From: Sphingobacterium allocomposti
GTDB lineage: Bacteria; Bacteroidota; Bacteroidia; Sphingobacteriales; Sphingobacteriaceae
Direction of reading: 5' to 3'
DNA: 64,000 nucleotides
Assembly: GCF_008124885.1 (NCBI RefSeq)
Contig: NZ_VNHX01000020.1
Coordinates: 1 to 64,000, forward strand
In this document: positions 49,598-59,200 of the stretch, in pieces
How positions within the stretch are numbered: position 1 is the stretch's first letter
How the letters are laid out: the number at the start of each line of letters is the position of its first letter
Translations under genes and position numbers: made by a program
The notes under the pieces: generated by a model
The model's input: the letters and a program-made list of their open reading frames with translations, nothing else
Database searches by the model: none
Told to the model about the DNA's origin: nothing

Positions 49598-50635
49598 TTA
49601 GGAGCGGTCTTCGTCGTCGCTGCCATCAGGCAGCAAAGTATGCAGCCAGTCCAGCGCACCCGGCGGCGTATCTGATCCAAGCGCGTTCCGGTACGCCGTT
49701 ATCCGCTCCTTGATATCTTTCAGGGTAGATGCCGACACCTTGACCTTCCTGTCCTCGCCGAAAAGCTGTACATAGGGCACTCCAGAAGCATATCCGACGG
49801 CGCGAATGGACATCAGCGGCACCAGCAGGCTCCGTTTAAGCTTAACCATCCAGAACGGAAACCGGCTGCCGATTTCCTGCAGAGAATCCTCCCGCACCTC
49901 GCCGACATGCCCACCGGGGAGACCAGCCTGCAGCATCTTCTGCCCCGCAAAAACCTTATCGATATAGACGGAGTCTGCCCGCACGACCGGCACCGGAACA
50001 AACTCCTTTCCGTCCAGGCGGACGTAAATGGGCTGTGTCAGCTCGAGCAGCCAAGCCCGCAGCTTCACGGCATCGCGCTTGGTGTTGGCAAGCTTGGGCT
50101 CCAATAATTCGATGCGGCTTAGGAGGCTCTTCTCCCTCGCGCCCGCCGTAGCGAGCGCCTCTGACAGCCTTTCAATGCGGATCCTGTTCTTCCGAAACTC
50201 AAAAAACACCTGCTCCATGATGACACAGAACACCACAACCACAAAATCGCGGTTCACATAATCGTGCTCCCATAAATTCGCCCCCAGAAAGCGGCTGTAA
50301 ATAAAATAAACCGCATACAGGATAACCGTCGGCAGTATAACACACAAGAGCGCTGCCTGCAGCAGCCAGCGCGCCAGCTCGTTCCGCTGAAAGTATGCAG
50401 ACCTATCCAAGCGGCAAACAACGATGGCGACCACCCACACAACGGGCACCATGAGCAACCATGTAAATAATAGGGTAAACAGATGAGGCCCCGTGCCTAC
50501 GCTCTGGAGCATCGGCAGGCGTGTCGCATAGAACGTAATCAATGCAGAAGCGACGAGCGCCATCGACAGAATGCCCAGCACTTTACCATACCATGAGCCA
50601 AAAAAAGATTTTTCGAACAAGCCATTTTTTTCCAT
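49598..50635 (-). CDS. Membrane-anchored LytTR-type DNA-binding regulator
   Basis: The 345-residue protein has four membrane helices (about 15-35, 48-75, 88-112, 118-135), a cytoplasmic coiled-coil (about 150-190, FFEFRKNRIRIERLSEALAT) and a C-terminal LytTR domain (about 215-320: FPFWMVKLKRSLLVPLMSIR, YVQLFGEDRKVKVSASTLKD). LytTR domains bind direct repeats in promoters. No histidine-kinase partner lies adjacent, so signal and control are probably in one chain. It converges on the small HTH gene, and the two stops are 5 bp apart. Confidence 0.85.
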   Translation of the reverse strand: MEKNGLFEKSFFGSWYGKVLGILSMALVASALITFYATRLPMLQSVGTGPHLFTLLFTWLLMVPVVWVVAIVVCRLDRSAYFQRNELARWLLQAALLCVILPTVILYAVYFIYSRFLGANLWEHDYVNRDFVVVVFCVIMEQVFFEFRKNRIRIERLSEALATAGAREKSLLSRIELLEPKLANTKRDAVKLRAWLLELTQPIYVRLDGKEFVPVPVVRADSVYIDKVFAGQKMLQAGLPGGHVGEVREDSLQEIGSRFPFWMVKLKRSLLVPLMSIRAVGYASGVPYVQLFGEDRKVKVSASTLKDIKERITAYRNALGSDTPPGALDWLHTLLPDGSDDEDRS

Positions 50636-50669
50636 AATCGAAACCTATTGGTCAGTCGGTTAAGTAGTC

Positions 50670-50703
50670 AAATTTAACGAAAAACAGTAAAACATCACAA
50701 AAA
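50670..50703 (-). promoter_or_regulatory. Promoter of the LytTR-type gene
   Basis: Minus strand TAAATTTG (50677-50670) as -7, and TTTTG (50703-50699) as -33, 21 bp apart. The start of transcription would be about 30 bp before the ATG at 50635. Confidence 0.6.
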
Positions 50704-50856
50704 TATTTCAAGTAACTTGCAATTTATATTTTTCTTTTGCGGAAACTAGGGTCGTTAAAACAAGCGTAGAAGCGCATTTCTGCGATCATTCGCGTCAGCT
50801 CCTAGACCGTTCGCGCAAAAGTACCGGATTTATTTCTGATCCTATTTGGGCTGTGT

Positions 50857-50864
50857 TATTTTTG
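50857..50864 (+). promoter_or_regulatory. -7 element (TATTTTTG) of the 143-residue gene
   Basis: Fits TAnnTTTG, 39 bp before ATG 50903, and so favours that ATG over the in-frame start at 50846, which would lie upstream of transcription start. Confidence 0.45.
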
Positions 50865-50902
50865 CCTCTGATCGATCGATCCATTATAAACTTTTATACG
50901 AT

Positions 50903-51334
50903 ATGAAAAGATATGAATTTACCCCTTCCGGCGTAGACCAATGGCAATTGGATCTATACCACTCATCTGTCCAGGACCAGGCTTACGAGCAGATGCTCAT
51001 TGGCAAGTCTCTGCACCAGTGGGTGCAGCAACGGTTTTTGCTCACACCGGACCAGATTTCTTACCTCTATTTACTGGAGAGCCAATTCGTCGTTCTACTG
51101 CAGGACGCACTTATCGACGCGATCAACTACCAGCTACCGATCCGGCTGCAGAAAGACGAGCGTCGTGTAGCCCAGGCAGGGTCTTCCGATTCTGTCAAAG
51201 TGATCGCCATCAGCAAGAACACGCAGCAAAGCACCAGTATCCATGTGCCGGACGGCAGCAAGGTGCTTCCCCAGCCGGGAAGCACCCAGGTAGAAGGAAG
51301 CCTGCTCGTACACATCTACTATAAAGATTCGTAG
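50903..51334 (+). CDS. Unrecognised 143-residue protein
   Basis: From ATG 50903 the product begins MKRYEFTPSGVDQWQLDLYH. I recognise no family. It is soluble and without signal peptide: an alpha-helical first half (SLHQWVQQRFLLTPDQISYL, LLQDALIDAINYQLPIRL) and a polar, beta-prone end (GSKVLPQPGSTQVEGSLLVH). A small frame (51360-51488) follows in the same direction. It lies between the LytTR gene and the AraC gene. Confidence 0.55.
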   Translation: MKRYEFTPSGVDQWQLDLYHSSVQDQAYEQMLIGKSLHQWVQQRFLLTPDQISYLYLLESQFVVLLQDALIDAINYQLPIRLQKDERRVAQAGSSDSVKVIAISKNTQQSTSIHVPDGSKVLPQPGSTQVEGSLLVHIYYKDS

Positions 51335-51359
51335 GCGAGGCCCACGTTAACCCGCCGCC

Positions 51360-51488
51360 ATGCCCACACCTCCGCGTGGCGGCGATTTTGACATACAGCA
51401 GGTCACCACCCAGCTGGAGCAAGGCGACTTCCGGGGCATTTGGCACTATACCGTGCAAAAAGCACAGAAATATCTTCTATCCGGCTGA
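51360..51488 (+). CDS. Possible small protein, 42 residues
   Basis: MPTPPRGGDFDIQQVTTQLE opens a 42-codon frame, 25 bp after the previous stop, ending AQKYLLSG. Base composition is like its neighbour and it reads as a compact helical peptide (LEQGDFRGIWHYTVQKAQKY). No family recognised and no independent evidence of expression. Confidence 0.35.
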   Translation: MPTPPRGGDFDIQQVTTQLEQGDFRGIWHYTVQKAQKYLLSG

Positions 51489-51566
51489 CAAATGTCGAAA
51501 GTAGCCTGTCTTAGCAGGCAGAAATCCGTCAGTAACCATCCGGAACTTTGGTAGAAACTAATGGGA

Positions 51567-51656
51567 ATGAAAACGAAAGCAACACATATCGCCTCATCCT
51601 GCATCAGCACATTTCTGACGGCGTTCTGGTTGTATGTCGCATTAGATAAGCTGTAG
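51567..51656 (+). pseudogene. Truncated MauE/DoxX-like gene remnant
   Basis: The 29-codon frame MKTKATHIASSCISTFLTAF followed by WLYVALDKL and a TAG matches the start of the intact gene at 53672 (MKAQIRHIISHSLHIFLMLF, WLYVALDKFWDLP). The shared WLYVALDK and the aligned starts show a fragment of a paralogue. After the stop I see no continuation in any frame. Confidence 0.7.
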
Positions 51657-51804
51657 GATCAAAGGAATGAGGTGTATCAGTTGATTAGGAGTTAGTAAAA
51701 CTGAAAAAGTTATCAACTTTATCCACCTGACCAACCTACAAATATCTCGACAAACAAAAAAACACGAACATACATGAGGACCATTAACCATCCACCTTTT
51801 AGTC

Positions 51805-52800
51805 ATGAAAAAGAGTTTTCACTTAGGTCTGTACGAACATTTCGATCCGGTTAGGACAGCAGACTCCCTTGTACATCTGAAACAGGGGGTCACGATGCCT
51901 AACGCCGAGGCGAGCTATTGGAAACAGCAGGACGAGGAAGCCGTGCTGCAGGAGTTCGACGGACACTACGGCTTTCTCTACTATATCGACGTCCGGCTAG
52001 ACAGGCAGCGGCATATCCCCGTTGAGGTTGACCGCGCCGATATGCACATTTTATACGTCCTGCAGAGCCCGGGCCAGACCCGCCTATACGATACGGACGT
52101 ACGCCCGGTGTGCCAGCTGGATTCACAGCGCGCCGTATACCTCTATCTTCCGCCCGAAGAATACAGCTTATGCCTGCCACGTGGACGGACACGGCTTTTC
52201 GGATTTTACTTCCGGGCTAAAATATTCCGACGGGGCAACGAGCGCCCTTACGATTTTCTTAGGCCGCTGCTTGAGGCCTACCGAACGGGGTCGGGCACAG
52301 CTCTATCCACCGCTGATTTTAGCATCGGCCTGCGCACACGCTTTCTGATCGAGACCCTTTGCCGCGATATACGTCCCAAAGAACTCCGTAACGAAAGTTT
52401 TATTATGGATAAGCTCACGCGGTTAATTGCGCTGTCCAGAGAGACAATTCTTCCGGCGGCCACCCGTGCCGAGCGGCTGCGCAGAACCGCGGAACGGGCC
52501 CGGGAACTGCTCGCCCTGTATGTGGAGCGCGACGGGCAGAGCGTACAACTCTCGCAGATCGCCGCCGACCTCGGCGAGAGCCTGACCCGCATCAGCCGCA
52601 AACATAAGCAGTACTTCGGGCAGACGCTGCAAAAGCACCGCGAAGAACTGCTCCTTGCCAGAGCCTGTGATCTGCTGCACAGCGGCCTGTCCCCTACGGA
52701 GTGCGCCTACGCACTCAACTACAACTCGCCCGAAAGCTTCTTCCATTTCTTTAAGGCCAAAATGGGACTGAGCCCGCTGACTTATCTTAAGACACAATAG
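51805..52800 (+). CDS. AraC-family transcriptional regulator
   Basis: The 331-residue protein has an N-terminal beta-rich sensor domain (about 1-200) and an AraC HTH pair (about 225-330: VQLSQIAADLGESLTRISRK, LSPTECAYALNYNSPESFFH, FFKAKMGLSPLTYLK). It may regulate the SusCD/TlpA operon or the MauE gene near by. The GC-rich codon use matches 47-61 kb rather than the island to the left. Confidence 0.88.
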   Translation: MKKSFHLGLYEHFDPVRTADSLVHLKQGVTMPNAEASYWKQQDEEAVLQEFDGHYGFLYYIDVRLDRQRHIPVEVDRADMHILYVLQSPGQTRLYDTDVRPVCQLDSQRAVYLYLPPEEYSLCLPRGRTRLFGFYFRAKIFRRGNERPYDFLRPLLEAYRTGSGTALSTADFSIGLRTRFLIETLCRDIRPKELRNESFIMDKLTRLIALSRETILPAATRAERLRRTAERARELLALYVERDGQSVQLSQIAADLGESLTRISRKHKQYFGQTLQKHREELLLARACDLLHSGLSPTECAYALNYNSPESFFHFFKAKMGLSPLTYLKTQ

Positions 52801-52821
52801 ACGTCCGGCCACGCCAGCGCG

Positions 52822-53445
52822 TCATTTATAGTAATATTTTACATTGCAGAACAGCACAGTATCGGTCTCTGCCGTCATATCCTCCAGGCCGTCAAACCGG
52901 TAGACGCCATCGTCAAAGAAGCCTTTGCCGGTCAGAAATCCCGTTTCGCTGCCGGAAAGCAGAATGGAGGGACCGTCTGACCGCACCTTGACGAAGCGAT
53001 AAAAAGAGCGGTTGTACACCACACCGTTATCATCCGGCAGCTTAAAACCATAAAACTGCCAGAAATCAGCATTGGTATTCCAGCGGAACAGGGAGTCGCC
53101 CGCAGCAACCTTGAACACAAATCTGTTGGCGGCAGTCTCCAGCGGAAATTCAGCCAGTGTATCCTGTACAAGCTGCAGCGAGTCTTTAATGTACACATCA
53201 AAACTGCTACCTCCGCCATATATCTTCGGAAAATACGAAGCGGGATCGTCTATGATATGCGATCGGTCTACACCCCCATCCTTGGAGCCCACGAAGAGCT
53301 TGGTTTCCACAACCTCGATCCTGTCAAACCGGAAGACCGCGGGCGGAACTTCGGCGGGAACAGGTGCAGGGCTGTCTTTTGAACAGCTCAGGAAGAACAG
53401 GAATAAAAAACCGGATACGGCAGATAACGAAGCTTTATTGATCAT
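52822..53445 (-). CDS. Secreted lipoprotein, unknown function
   Basis: The 207-residue protein has a lipobox FFLSC (Cys21) and a beta-rich body (FRFDRIEVVETKLFVGSKDG, FVFKVAAGDSLFRWNTNADF) without a known domain. It is convergent with the AraC gene (21 bp between stops). The second half contains YRFDGLEDMTAETDTVLFCN. Such proteins are common around SusCD loci, but I can assign no ligand. Confidence 0.6.
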   Translation of the reverse strand: MINKASLSAVSGFLFLFFLSCSKDSPAPVPAEVPPAVFRFDRIEVVETKLFVGSKDGGVDRSHIIDDPASYFPKIYGGGSSFDVYIKDSLQLVQDTLAEFPLETAANRFVFKVAAGDSLFRWNTNADFWQFYGFKLPDDNGVVYNRSFYRFVKVRSDGPSILLSGSETGFLTGKGFFDDGVYRFDGLEDMTAETDTVLFCNVKYYYK

Positions 53446-53596
53446 AATACGGTGATTAATGTATAATAGAGTGACAGTGCAAGTATAACCAAAACAGCAT
53501 AATTTTCAAAATAAAGTGAATTGCCGAATACACAAATACGATTTTCCATCAGTCTGCTGTATCGGTTTTTATCAGCCTAAACCAGCTGCCGCAATT

Positions 53597-53604
53597 TATT
53601 TTTG
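53597..53604 (+). promoter_or_regulatory. -7 element (TATTTTTG) of the MauE/DoxX gene
   Basis: Exact TAnnTTTG match 67 bp before ATG 53672. The -33 region is not well conserved. Confidence 0.4.
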
Positions 53605-53671
53605 TTTCAGGCGCTGATAACGCGCGTGCATATGATTATATAAAGTAAGAATAAAGCAGTAGTTAAAAAAA

Positions 53672-54325
53672 ATGAAAGCACAGATCAGACATATCATTTC
53701 ACATAGCTTACACATCTTTCTGATGCTGTTCTGGCTGTATGTGGCCCTCGACAAGTTCTGGGACCTGCCTTCGTTTCATGCGGCGCTGCTCAGGCAGCCC
53801 TTTCCGGATGCCTGGGCCGACGTGCTGTTCTGGAGCCTGCCCATGACGGAGATGGGGATATCGCTACTCTTCGTCTTGTCGAGGAAAAGGACAGCCTACC
53901 TCCTTTCCGTGCTGCTCATGCTCGCCTTCACCCTATATATAGGTTTGGGCGTGGCCGGCTTCTACCCGAAGAAGCCCTGCGGCTGTGCTTCCGTATTTAG
54001 CGGCCTATCGTGGTCGTCGCATCTCCTCGTCAATGGCTTATTACTGGTTTCTTCTATATTGGGTTGGGTGCTCTGCAGGCGCGCGGCAACTGCAGGACGG
54101 GGCGGAAGGCGGTCCGGCTCCATGGCGGGCTGGCTCCGCCCCGTATTTATGGACAACGCTGCGCACATGGTGTTTTTCACTTTCATATACGGTCGAAGAA
54201 GATTTCCACGGAAGTTTGCTCCTTTCCCGGCCTGGCCGGTACGTCTAAGCGAAAAAGGATACGTTTGCGGCATGATCGAAAAAAAGACGCCTATCCGGAT
54301 GATATGCGTTCTTTCTGAGGGGTGA
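53672..54325 (+). CDS. MauE/DoxX-family redox-associated membrane protein
   Basis: The 217-residue membrane protein has four helices in the first 145 residues (HIFLMLFWLYVALDKFWDLP, VLFWSLPMTEMGISLLFVLS, LLSVLLMLAFTLYIGLGVAG, SSHLLVNGLLLVSSILGWVL) and a KKPCGCASVFSG motif, where the Cys pair is typical of MauE-like partners of thioredoxin-fold proteins. The last 70 residues are an unusual basic extension. A small secreted protein, then (convergent) the SusCD/TlpA operon, follow. It may supply reducing power to the TlpA fusion protein at 59491 (inference). Confidence 0.8.
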   Translation: MKAQIRHIISHSLHIFLMLFWLYVALDKFWDLPSFHAALLRQPFPDAWADVLFWSLPMTEMGISLLFVLSRKRTAYLLSVLLMLAFTLYIGLGVAGFYPKKPCGCASVFSGLSWSSHLLVNGLLLVSSILGWVLCRRAATAGRGGRRSGSMAGWLRPVFMDNAAHMVFFTFIYGRRRFPRKFAPFPAWPVRLSEKGYVCGMIEKKTPIRMICVLSEG

Positions 54326-54462
54326 ACCCTACCAGAAAAAAATGCTGCCGGGGTTAAGAAAAGAGGCTGTGCCGCCCCGTTAGAGCCCGACACAGCCGTT
54401 AAGGTAGATACATAGCGTTTTTTGTGGTAACCTTTTTTTAGGCGTAAAAAAAAGGCCATCAA

Positions 54463-54786
54463 ATGAAAACTATAACAATAATAAGAAAAAATTTTTTAAT
54501 GGTGGTAGCATTAGCCACCGTAATCGGTTTTTCGGCATTTAAAATGGCGGAGACAACGAAGTCTGAAGATTCGCAAAGCCAGTTCTGGTTTGCTATGGAT
54601 GCAAGCGGAGAAACACCGCTTCCCGGTCCGATAAGCAGCGTCGATGAAATCTGTCCTGATAAGGAGGAACAGGCTAATTGCGCACGGCTGTATAACGCTA
54701 ATCAAACCACCGGATCCGGCAACTCGAGAACGGTAATCCCGTCGGAAATTAACAACGAAGTGGACCACCGGACTCGTGTAGATTAA
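54463..54786 (+). CDS. Small secreted DUF6520-like protein
   Basis: The 107-residue protein has a Sec signal (about 1-27, MVVALATVIGFSAF) and a short secreted part with two Cys in DEICPDKEEQANCARLYN. This fits DUF6520-type small exported Bacteroidota proteins that lie next to MauE and SusCD genes. Function unknown. It is 137 bp downstream of MauE, with a hairpin (GGCTGTG 54365-54371, CACAGCC 54391-54397) between them that may end the MauE transcript. Confidence 0.7.
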   Translation: MKTITIIRKNFLMVVALATVIGFSAFKMAETTKSEDSQSQFWFAMDASGETPLPGPISSVDEICPDKEEQANCARLYNANQTTGSGNSRTVIPSEINNEVDHRTRVD

Positions 54787-54791
54787 GAAGC

Positions 54792-54926
54792 AGGGCGTCT
54801 AAAAAACTGAAATGTATCATCCATTCCACTCAGGATCACACTTCAGCGTACTCTGTCGCACATCGACTACGCTTGCACATAGCTGGTCATATGCTCTGTG
54901 TGACAGAATACACCTTTAGACGCCCT
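54792..54926. terminator. Nested inverted repeat between convergent genes (bidirectional terminator or structured element)
   Basis: AGGGCGTCTAAA (54792-54803) is complementary to TTTAGACGCCCT (54915-54926). Inside it CTGTCGCACA (54853-54862) pairs with TGTGTGACAG (54897-54906) with one mismatch. The whole fills the space between the convergent small secreted gene (+) and SusD (-), with T-rich sequence on the right. The outer loop of 111 nt is long for a plain terminator. Confidence 0.55.
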
Positions 54927-54930
54927 CATT

Positions 54931-56292
54931 TTATTGCCTTTCATTTTGAATCATCCCCGTCAGCTCTATCACGTCAGGCTGAATAGGATATACATAGTTA
55001 GGGCTATTCGGCAACAGCTGATAAGTCCGTCCTCCCAATCTCCTGGAAATTGTCCGTGCCGTTTCAGGTTTCAGATTCAACCGCTTCAGATCCATCCATC
55101 TAACGCCCTTAAAAACCAACTCCTTTCGTCGTTCAGATAGTACATACGCCAACGCCCGGTTTCTATCCAGTGCGGTAGGCGGCACATAGCCTTCCACCCT
55201 ATTCCTCAGCAGTGTTGTCAGATCGCGGAGCCCGGCATCCAGTTCTCCCTGTCTTATCAGACATTCGGCTCTTGTCAGTAAGCATTCTGCCACTGTCAGT
55301 CCATTAAAGTAGACAGACGAACCATCGTAACTACCCCGGAACCCTAATCTGCCAGCGTTCATCCGAAACCACACGGTCTTCCTGAGATCATCGTCGCCAT
55401 AAGACGCGTAGAGTACGGAATCCACATTCAATCGGGAGGCGGTCATCGGCGATGGTGTGGAAGCAGCAGAATGAAATATTACTTCGCGATTAAACCTCGG
55501 CATCGGGAAGGTTAGCGCACTATTTACTGACGACAAATCTATAATCCCCCCTTTGAAATTCGAGATCGCCAGACCCGCATAGCGCCCCGCTTCTTCGTAC
55601 TTCTGAAGGTATAGGAAAACGCGGGCGAGCAGTGCTTGACAGGCCGCCTTAGAGGGCCGCGTTCTTATGTGGGTATCAACATCGGCAAAAAGCGATTCAG
55701 CCTCCTGAAGATCGGAGACGACCCTTTGCAGGCTTTCTTCCAGGGAAGCACGGACGGACGTTTCGTGCAGCCCCGAGTTCAGCCGTAGGGGGACCCCGAG
55801 CGTGGCACGATTGTCGCCACCGGTATCATAAGCCGGTGCGTATAATATAATCTGCCTAAAAAACTGCCAGGACCTGAAGAAAAGTGCGCGGGCTTTGATT
55901 TCATTATAGCGCACGCTGTTCATATTCGAATTTATTTTCAAAAGGCCATCCAGTACGACATTTGCCTGAAAGATGATCCTGTAAGGCGTCTTCCAATCGG
56001 AAGTGCCCGCGTCTCCTTCAAATATATCTTTCGCCCAGACATAGGCATTCCGGTATTCCGGAGTCGAGGACAATGTTTGCCAATTTTCCTCCAGTATATA
56101 GTAGTCGTCGGCCTGTACTTCCTCCATCCAGGGCAAAAAACGGTTCATGAGGTCAGTATAGTCGAGCAGCGCCTCCATGTCGTCGAAACTTTCGGGTATG
56201 ACCATCTGTTTATCCGCTTTCAGGTCTAAAAATTCTTCGCGGCACCCCATGACGAGCAGTAGTAGTATACCGTATAAAATCCTTACTTTCAT
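54931..56292 (-). CDS. SusD/RagB-family outer-membrane lipoprotein
   Basis: The 453-residue lipoprotein (lipobox VMGC, Cys17) belongs to SusD: FRSWQFFRQIILYAPAY in the N-terminal half, AECLLTRAECLIRQGELDAG, TLLRNRVEGYVP and LVFKGVRWMDLKRLNLKP in the C-terminal half. It is clearly shorter than the SusD proteins at 1468 and 14839. It follows its SusC by 4 bp and is the last gene of a three-gene operon. Confidence 0.9.
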   Translation of the reverse strand: MKVRILYGILLLLVMGCREEFLDLKADKQMVIPESFDDMEALLDYTDLMNRFLPWMEEVQADDYYILEENWQTLSSTPEYRNAYVWAKDIFEGDAGTSDWKTPYRIIFQANVVLDGLLKINSNMNSVRYNEIKARALFFRSWQFFRQIILYAPAYDTGGDNRATLGVPLRLNSGLHETSVRASLEESLQRVVSDLQEAESLFADVDTHIRTRPSKAACQALLARVFLYLQKYEEAGRYAGLAISNFKGGIIDLSSVNSALTFPMPRFNREVIFHSAASTPSPMTASRLNVDSVLYASYGDDDLRKTVWFRMNAGRLGFRGSYDGSSVYFNGLTVAECLLTRAECLIRQGELDAGLRDLTTLLRNRVEGYVPPTALDRNRALAYVLSERRKELVFKGVRWMDLKRLNLKPETARTISRRLGGRTYQLLPNSPNYVYPIQPDVIELTGMIQNERQ

Positions 56293-56296
56293 ATCA

Positions 56297-59200
56297 TTAA
56301 AAATTTACTTTAATACCGACAGAATAGCTGCGCATCGGCGGTATGGGATAATATGCATATTCAGGGTCGATTCCATCCGTGTTTGAAACCCACAGCAGCC
56401 CGATATTATCGACATAGCCATATACCGTGAGACTTGATAGCTGTCTAATATTTTTCGGCCGGAACGTGTAGGAAACGTTAATATCCCTCCACCTGATATG
56501 ATCGCCTTTCAGCACCAAAACATCTGCGTTGGCATACACAAAGTCTCGCATAGGAGACACACCAACCGCAGGCATAGCGGGGACGTCGGTGCTGTTTTCA
56601 TCACCGGGCTTTTGCCACCGCTGGGCGTAGTCCACGTTGCCAATCCAGCGATCGAATAAATCCGTGTAGCGCAAACTGCTTTTTCTGAACCAATATCCAA
56701 ATTTGTAGTTAATCGTAACTCCTAGAGACAGACCGCGCCACGTATACGTCGGTACCAGCGCCCCGAAATGTCGCGGCAGGGCTGATCCATGATATATGAC
56801 GTCATCGTCATCGATAGCCGACAGCACCGAGGCATACTCCTTAAAAAGCTGTCCGTCCACATATACCTGTGGGTCGCCGCTCCCGTCAAGGCCTCCCCAC
56901 CGTAGGCTGTACAGCGCGTGCCGGGTCCGGCCCTCTCTTGGCCTAGGGTAGTTACTGAAGTACGACGATATTGTGTTTTCATAGTCATAGGAAACGATAC
57001 GGTCTGTATTATAGCTATAGGTGTTTCTGATATGTAGATTGGCATCTTTCCACCGCTTGGTAAAATTCAGGTTTACGTCGACACCACTTGCTCTTAAGGA
57101 GGCACTGTTGCCAATGAAGATGTTTCTGCTGCCGACACTAAAGCCTGCTGTTGGATCGAGCGTAATCTGTCCGATGAGATCGATGGCCTTTTTCCTGTAG
57201 TATTCGACGCTTCCATTAAGCATATCTCCAAACAGCCCAAAATCCAGTCCGACGTTTAACATGCCTACCCGCTCCCAACGCAGGTCAGGATTCGGCGGCG
57301 TGAGCAACTGTATGTACGGTAGATCGGTCAAGCTTGACACGCCATATATGCCGGTGGGGTACGCCGTAAGACTTTTATTGACGTTTCCGCTATAACCGTA
57401 GGTGGTGCGAAGTTTCAGGTGGGAAAACACCGCTGTCGGGAGCCATCCCTCCTCCTTGTGAAGCAGCCATGATAATCCTGCTGACCATAAGGGGACGCCC
57501 TTTTGATTTGTTCTGACACCGAACAGGTTTGATTCGTCCTTTCTGGCACTAAGAGATGCCAGATATCTCCCCTGGTACTCGTAGCCGATATTGGTAAAAT
57601 AAGATAGATACCTATCGGTTAAATCCGAAAACATCACATTGTCCGGTATCCGCTCGGTGTATCCGTCAGGAGACAAAAGGTAGTAGCTATGATAATCTAC
57701 CCTGGTGTACGTCAGCGTATTATGGTTATATCCGTACATTCGGTGGCTATTGCTCCGGTCAATATTCTCCCGACCTTCCATACCTAAGATCGCTTTTATG
57801 CCATGGTCTTTCCAGCTCTTGTCGAAGTAAGCCTGCAGCCGGACCGAATGACTACTTCCCTGCTGTTCCCGTCTGTCTAAAACTGAACCTATCGGAACGG
57901 GAAATTCAAATCCATTATCTGAAGGCTGTGCATAGCGGTTGATAAGGGACCGCGTGGAATACAGCGAACGATCCTGTAGCGATCTGGTAGACGCCCTACG
58001 CCCATCGTACTGGTATCTTGCTTCGACCTTCAACCCTATCGGCAAAGCATATGTCAATGCGGTGTTCAGCCTGGTATCCTGTCCATTCACAGCATTATCC
58101 ATGTTCTGGAGATCATGGATCGGATAAAACTCCCAACTCTGCAATCCCCGGCTTTCCGCATCTTCCGTGAACGCACGTCTATAGTCCCGCCAGACCGGCA
58201 GAAAATTACCTTGGTCGTCTTGCAGCCGGGCATACGGATAGATCCGCGCCCCCCCGCCATAGAGCTGGTTTACGACCTCATGATCGTATCTTTCTCTTTG
58301 GAATATAGAGGAAAAAAGAGCGGTAAGTTCGAGACGCGGGCCGAGCTTTTGTGCAAGTGATAAGTTTATGCTCGTTCTGGTACTCCCCGTGTGGCGTACC
58401 TGTGCGTCTCCACGGTCGTGGCCGATGGATGCCATATATCGCTGGTTGACACCGCCCCCTCTTATACTAAATGCATACTGCTGATTAAACAGTCTTCTAT
58501 ACACATGATCTGACAGCTCCCGCCGGATATCCACCCGTTTGAGCTTTTCTATTTCGCTGTCAAGCTGCGCGTCATCCAGCTGGCCATCCCGGTTAGCTAT
58601 CCAGAGTTCGACGGCTGGCGAAAGCAGGGGCCTGGCGACATCAGTCTCCTTGTTAAGATAAAAACCCTGATCGAAAAGCCACCTTTCGACCTCGATAAAA
58701 TCAGGCGAAGGCAGAAAGTTTCTGTTTACGAAGAGGTCAGGTTTTTCGCTAAGCGTATTGTTGACGTTAAATTCTATATTAACAGACTCTCCGTACCGTC
58801 CCTGTTTCGTTGTTATCACCACGACGCCATTTCCGGCGCGTGCGCCCCATATAGCCGAGGCCGCTGCGTCCTTGAGGATGGTGACACTTTCAATATCGTT
58901 GGGATTGATGGCGTTCAGATCGCCCTCGTACGGAAAATTATCCAACACGATCAATGGCGCATTATTAGACTCAATGGTACTTTGCCCTCTTATAAAGAGC
59001 TGCGTCTGGCCATCCGTCCGTTTATCAAAAAGGACAGCGTTGCTCATGTTCTCCAGCCTGCTCAACAGATCTGGGCTTACCCTCCTGTCCAACGTCTTTC
59101 TGTCCAGAAACTCAAAAGCTCCGGTAGATCGCTCTTTTGACATCTGCTGATAACCTGTTGTAACCTGCACCTCTTCCAGTACGGAGGAGGCCGGAACCAT

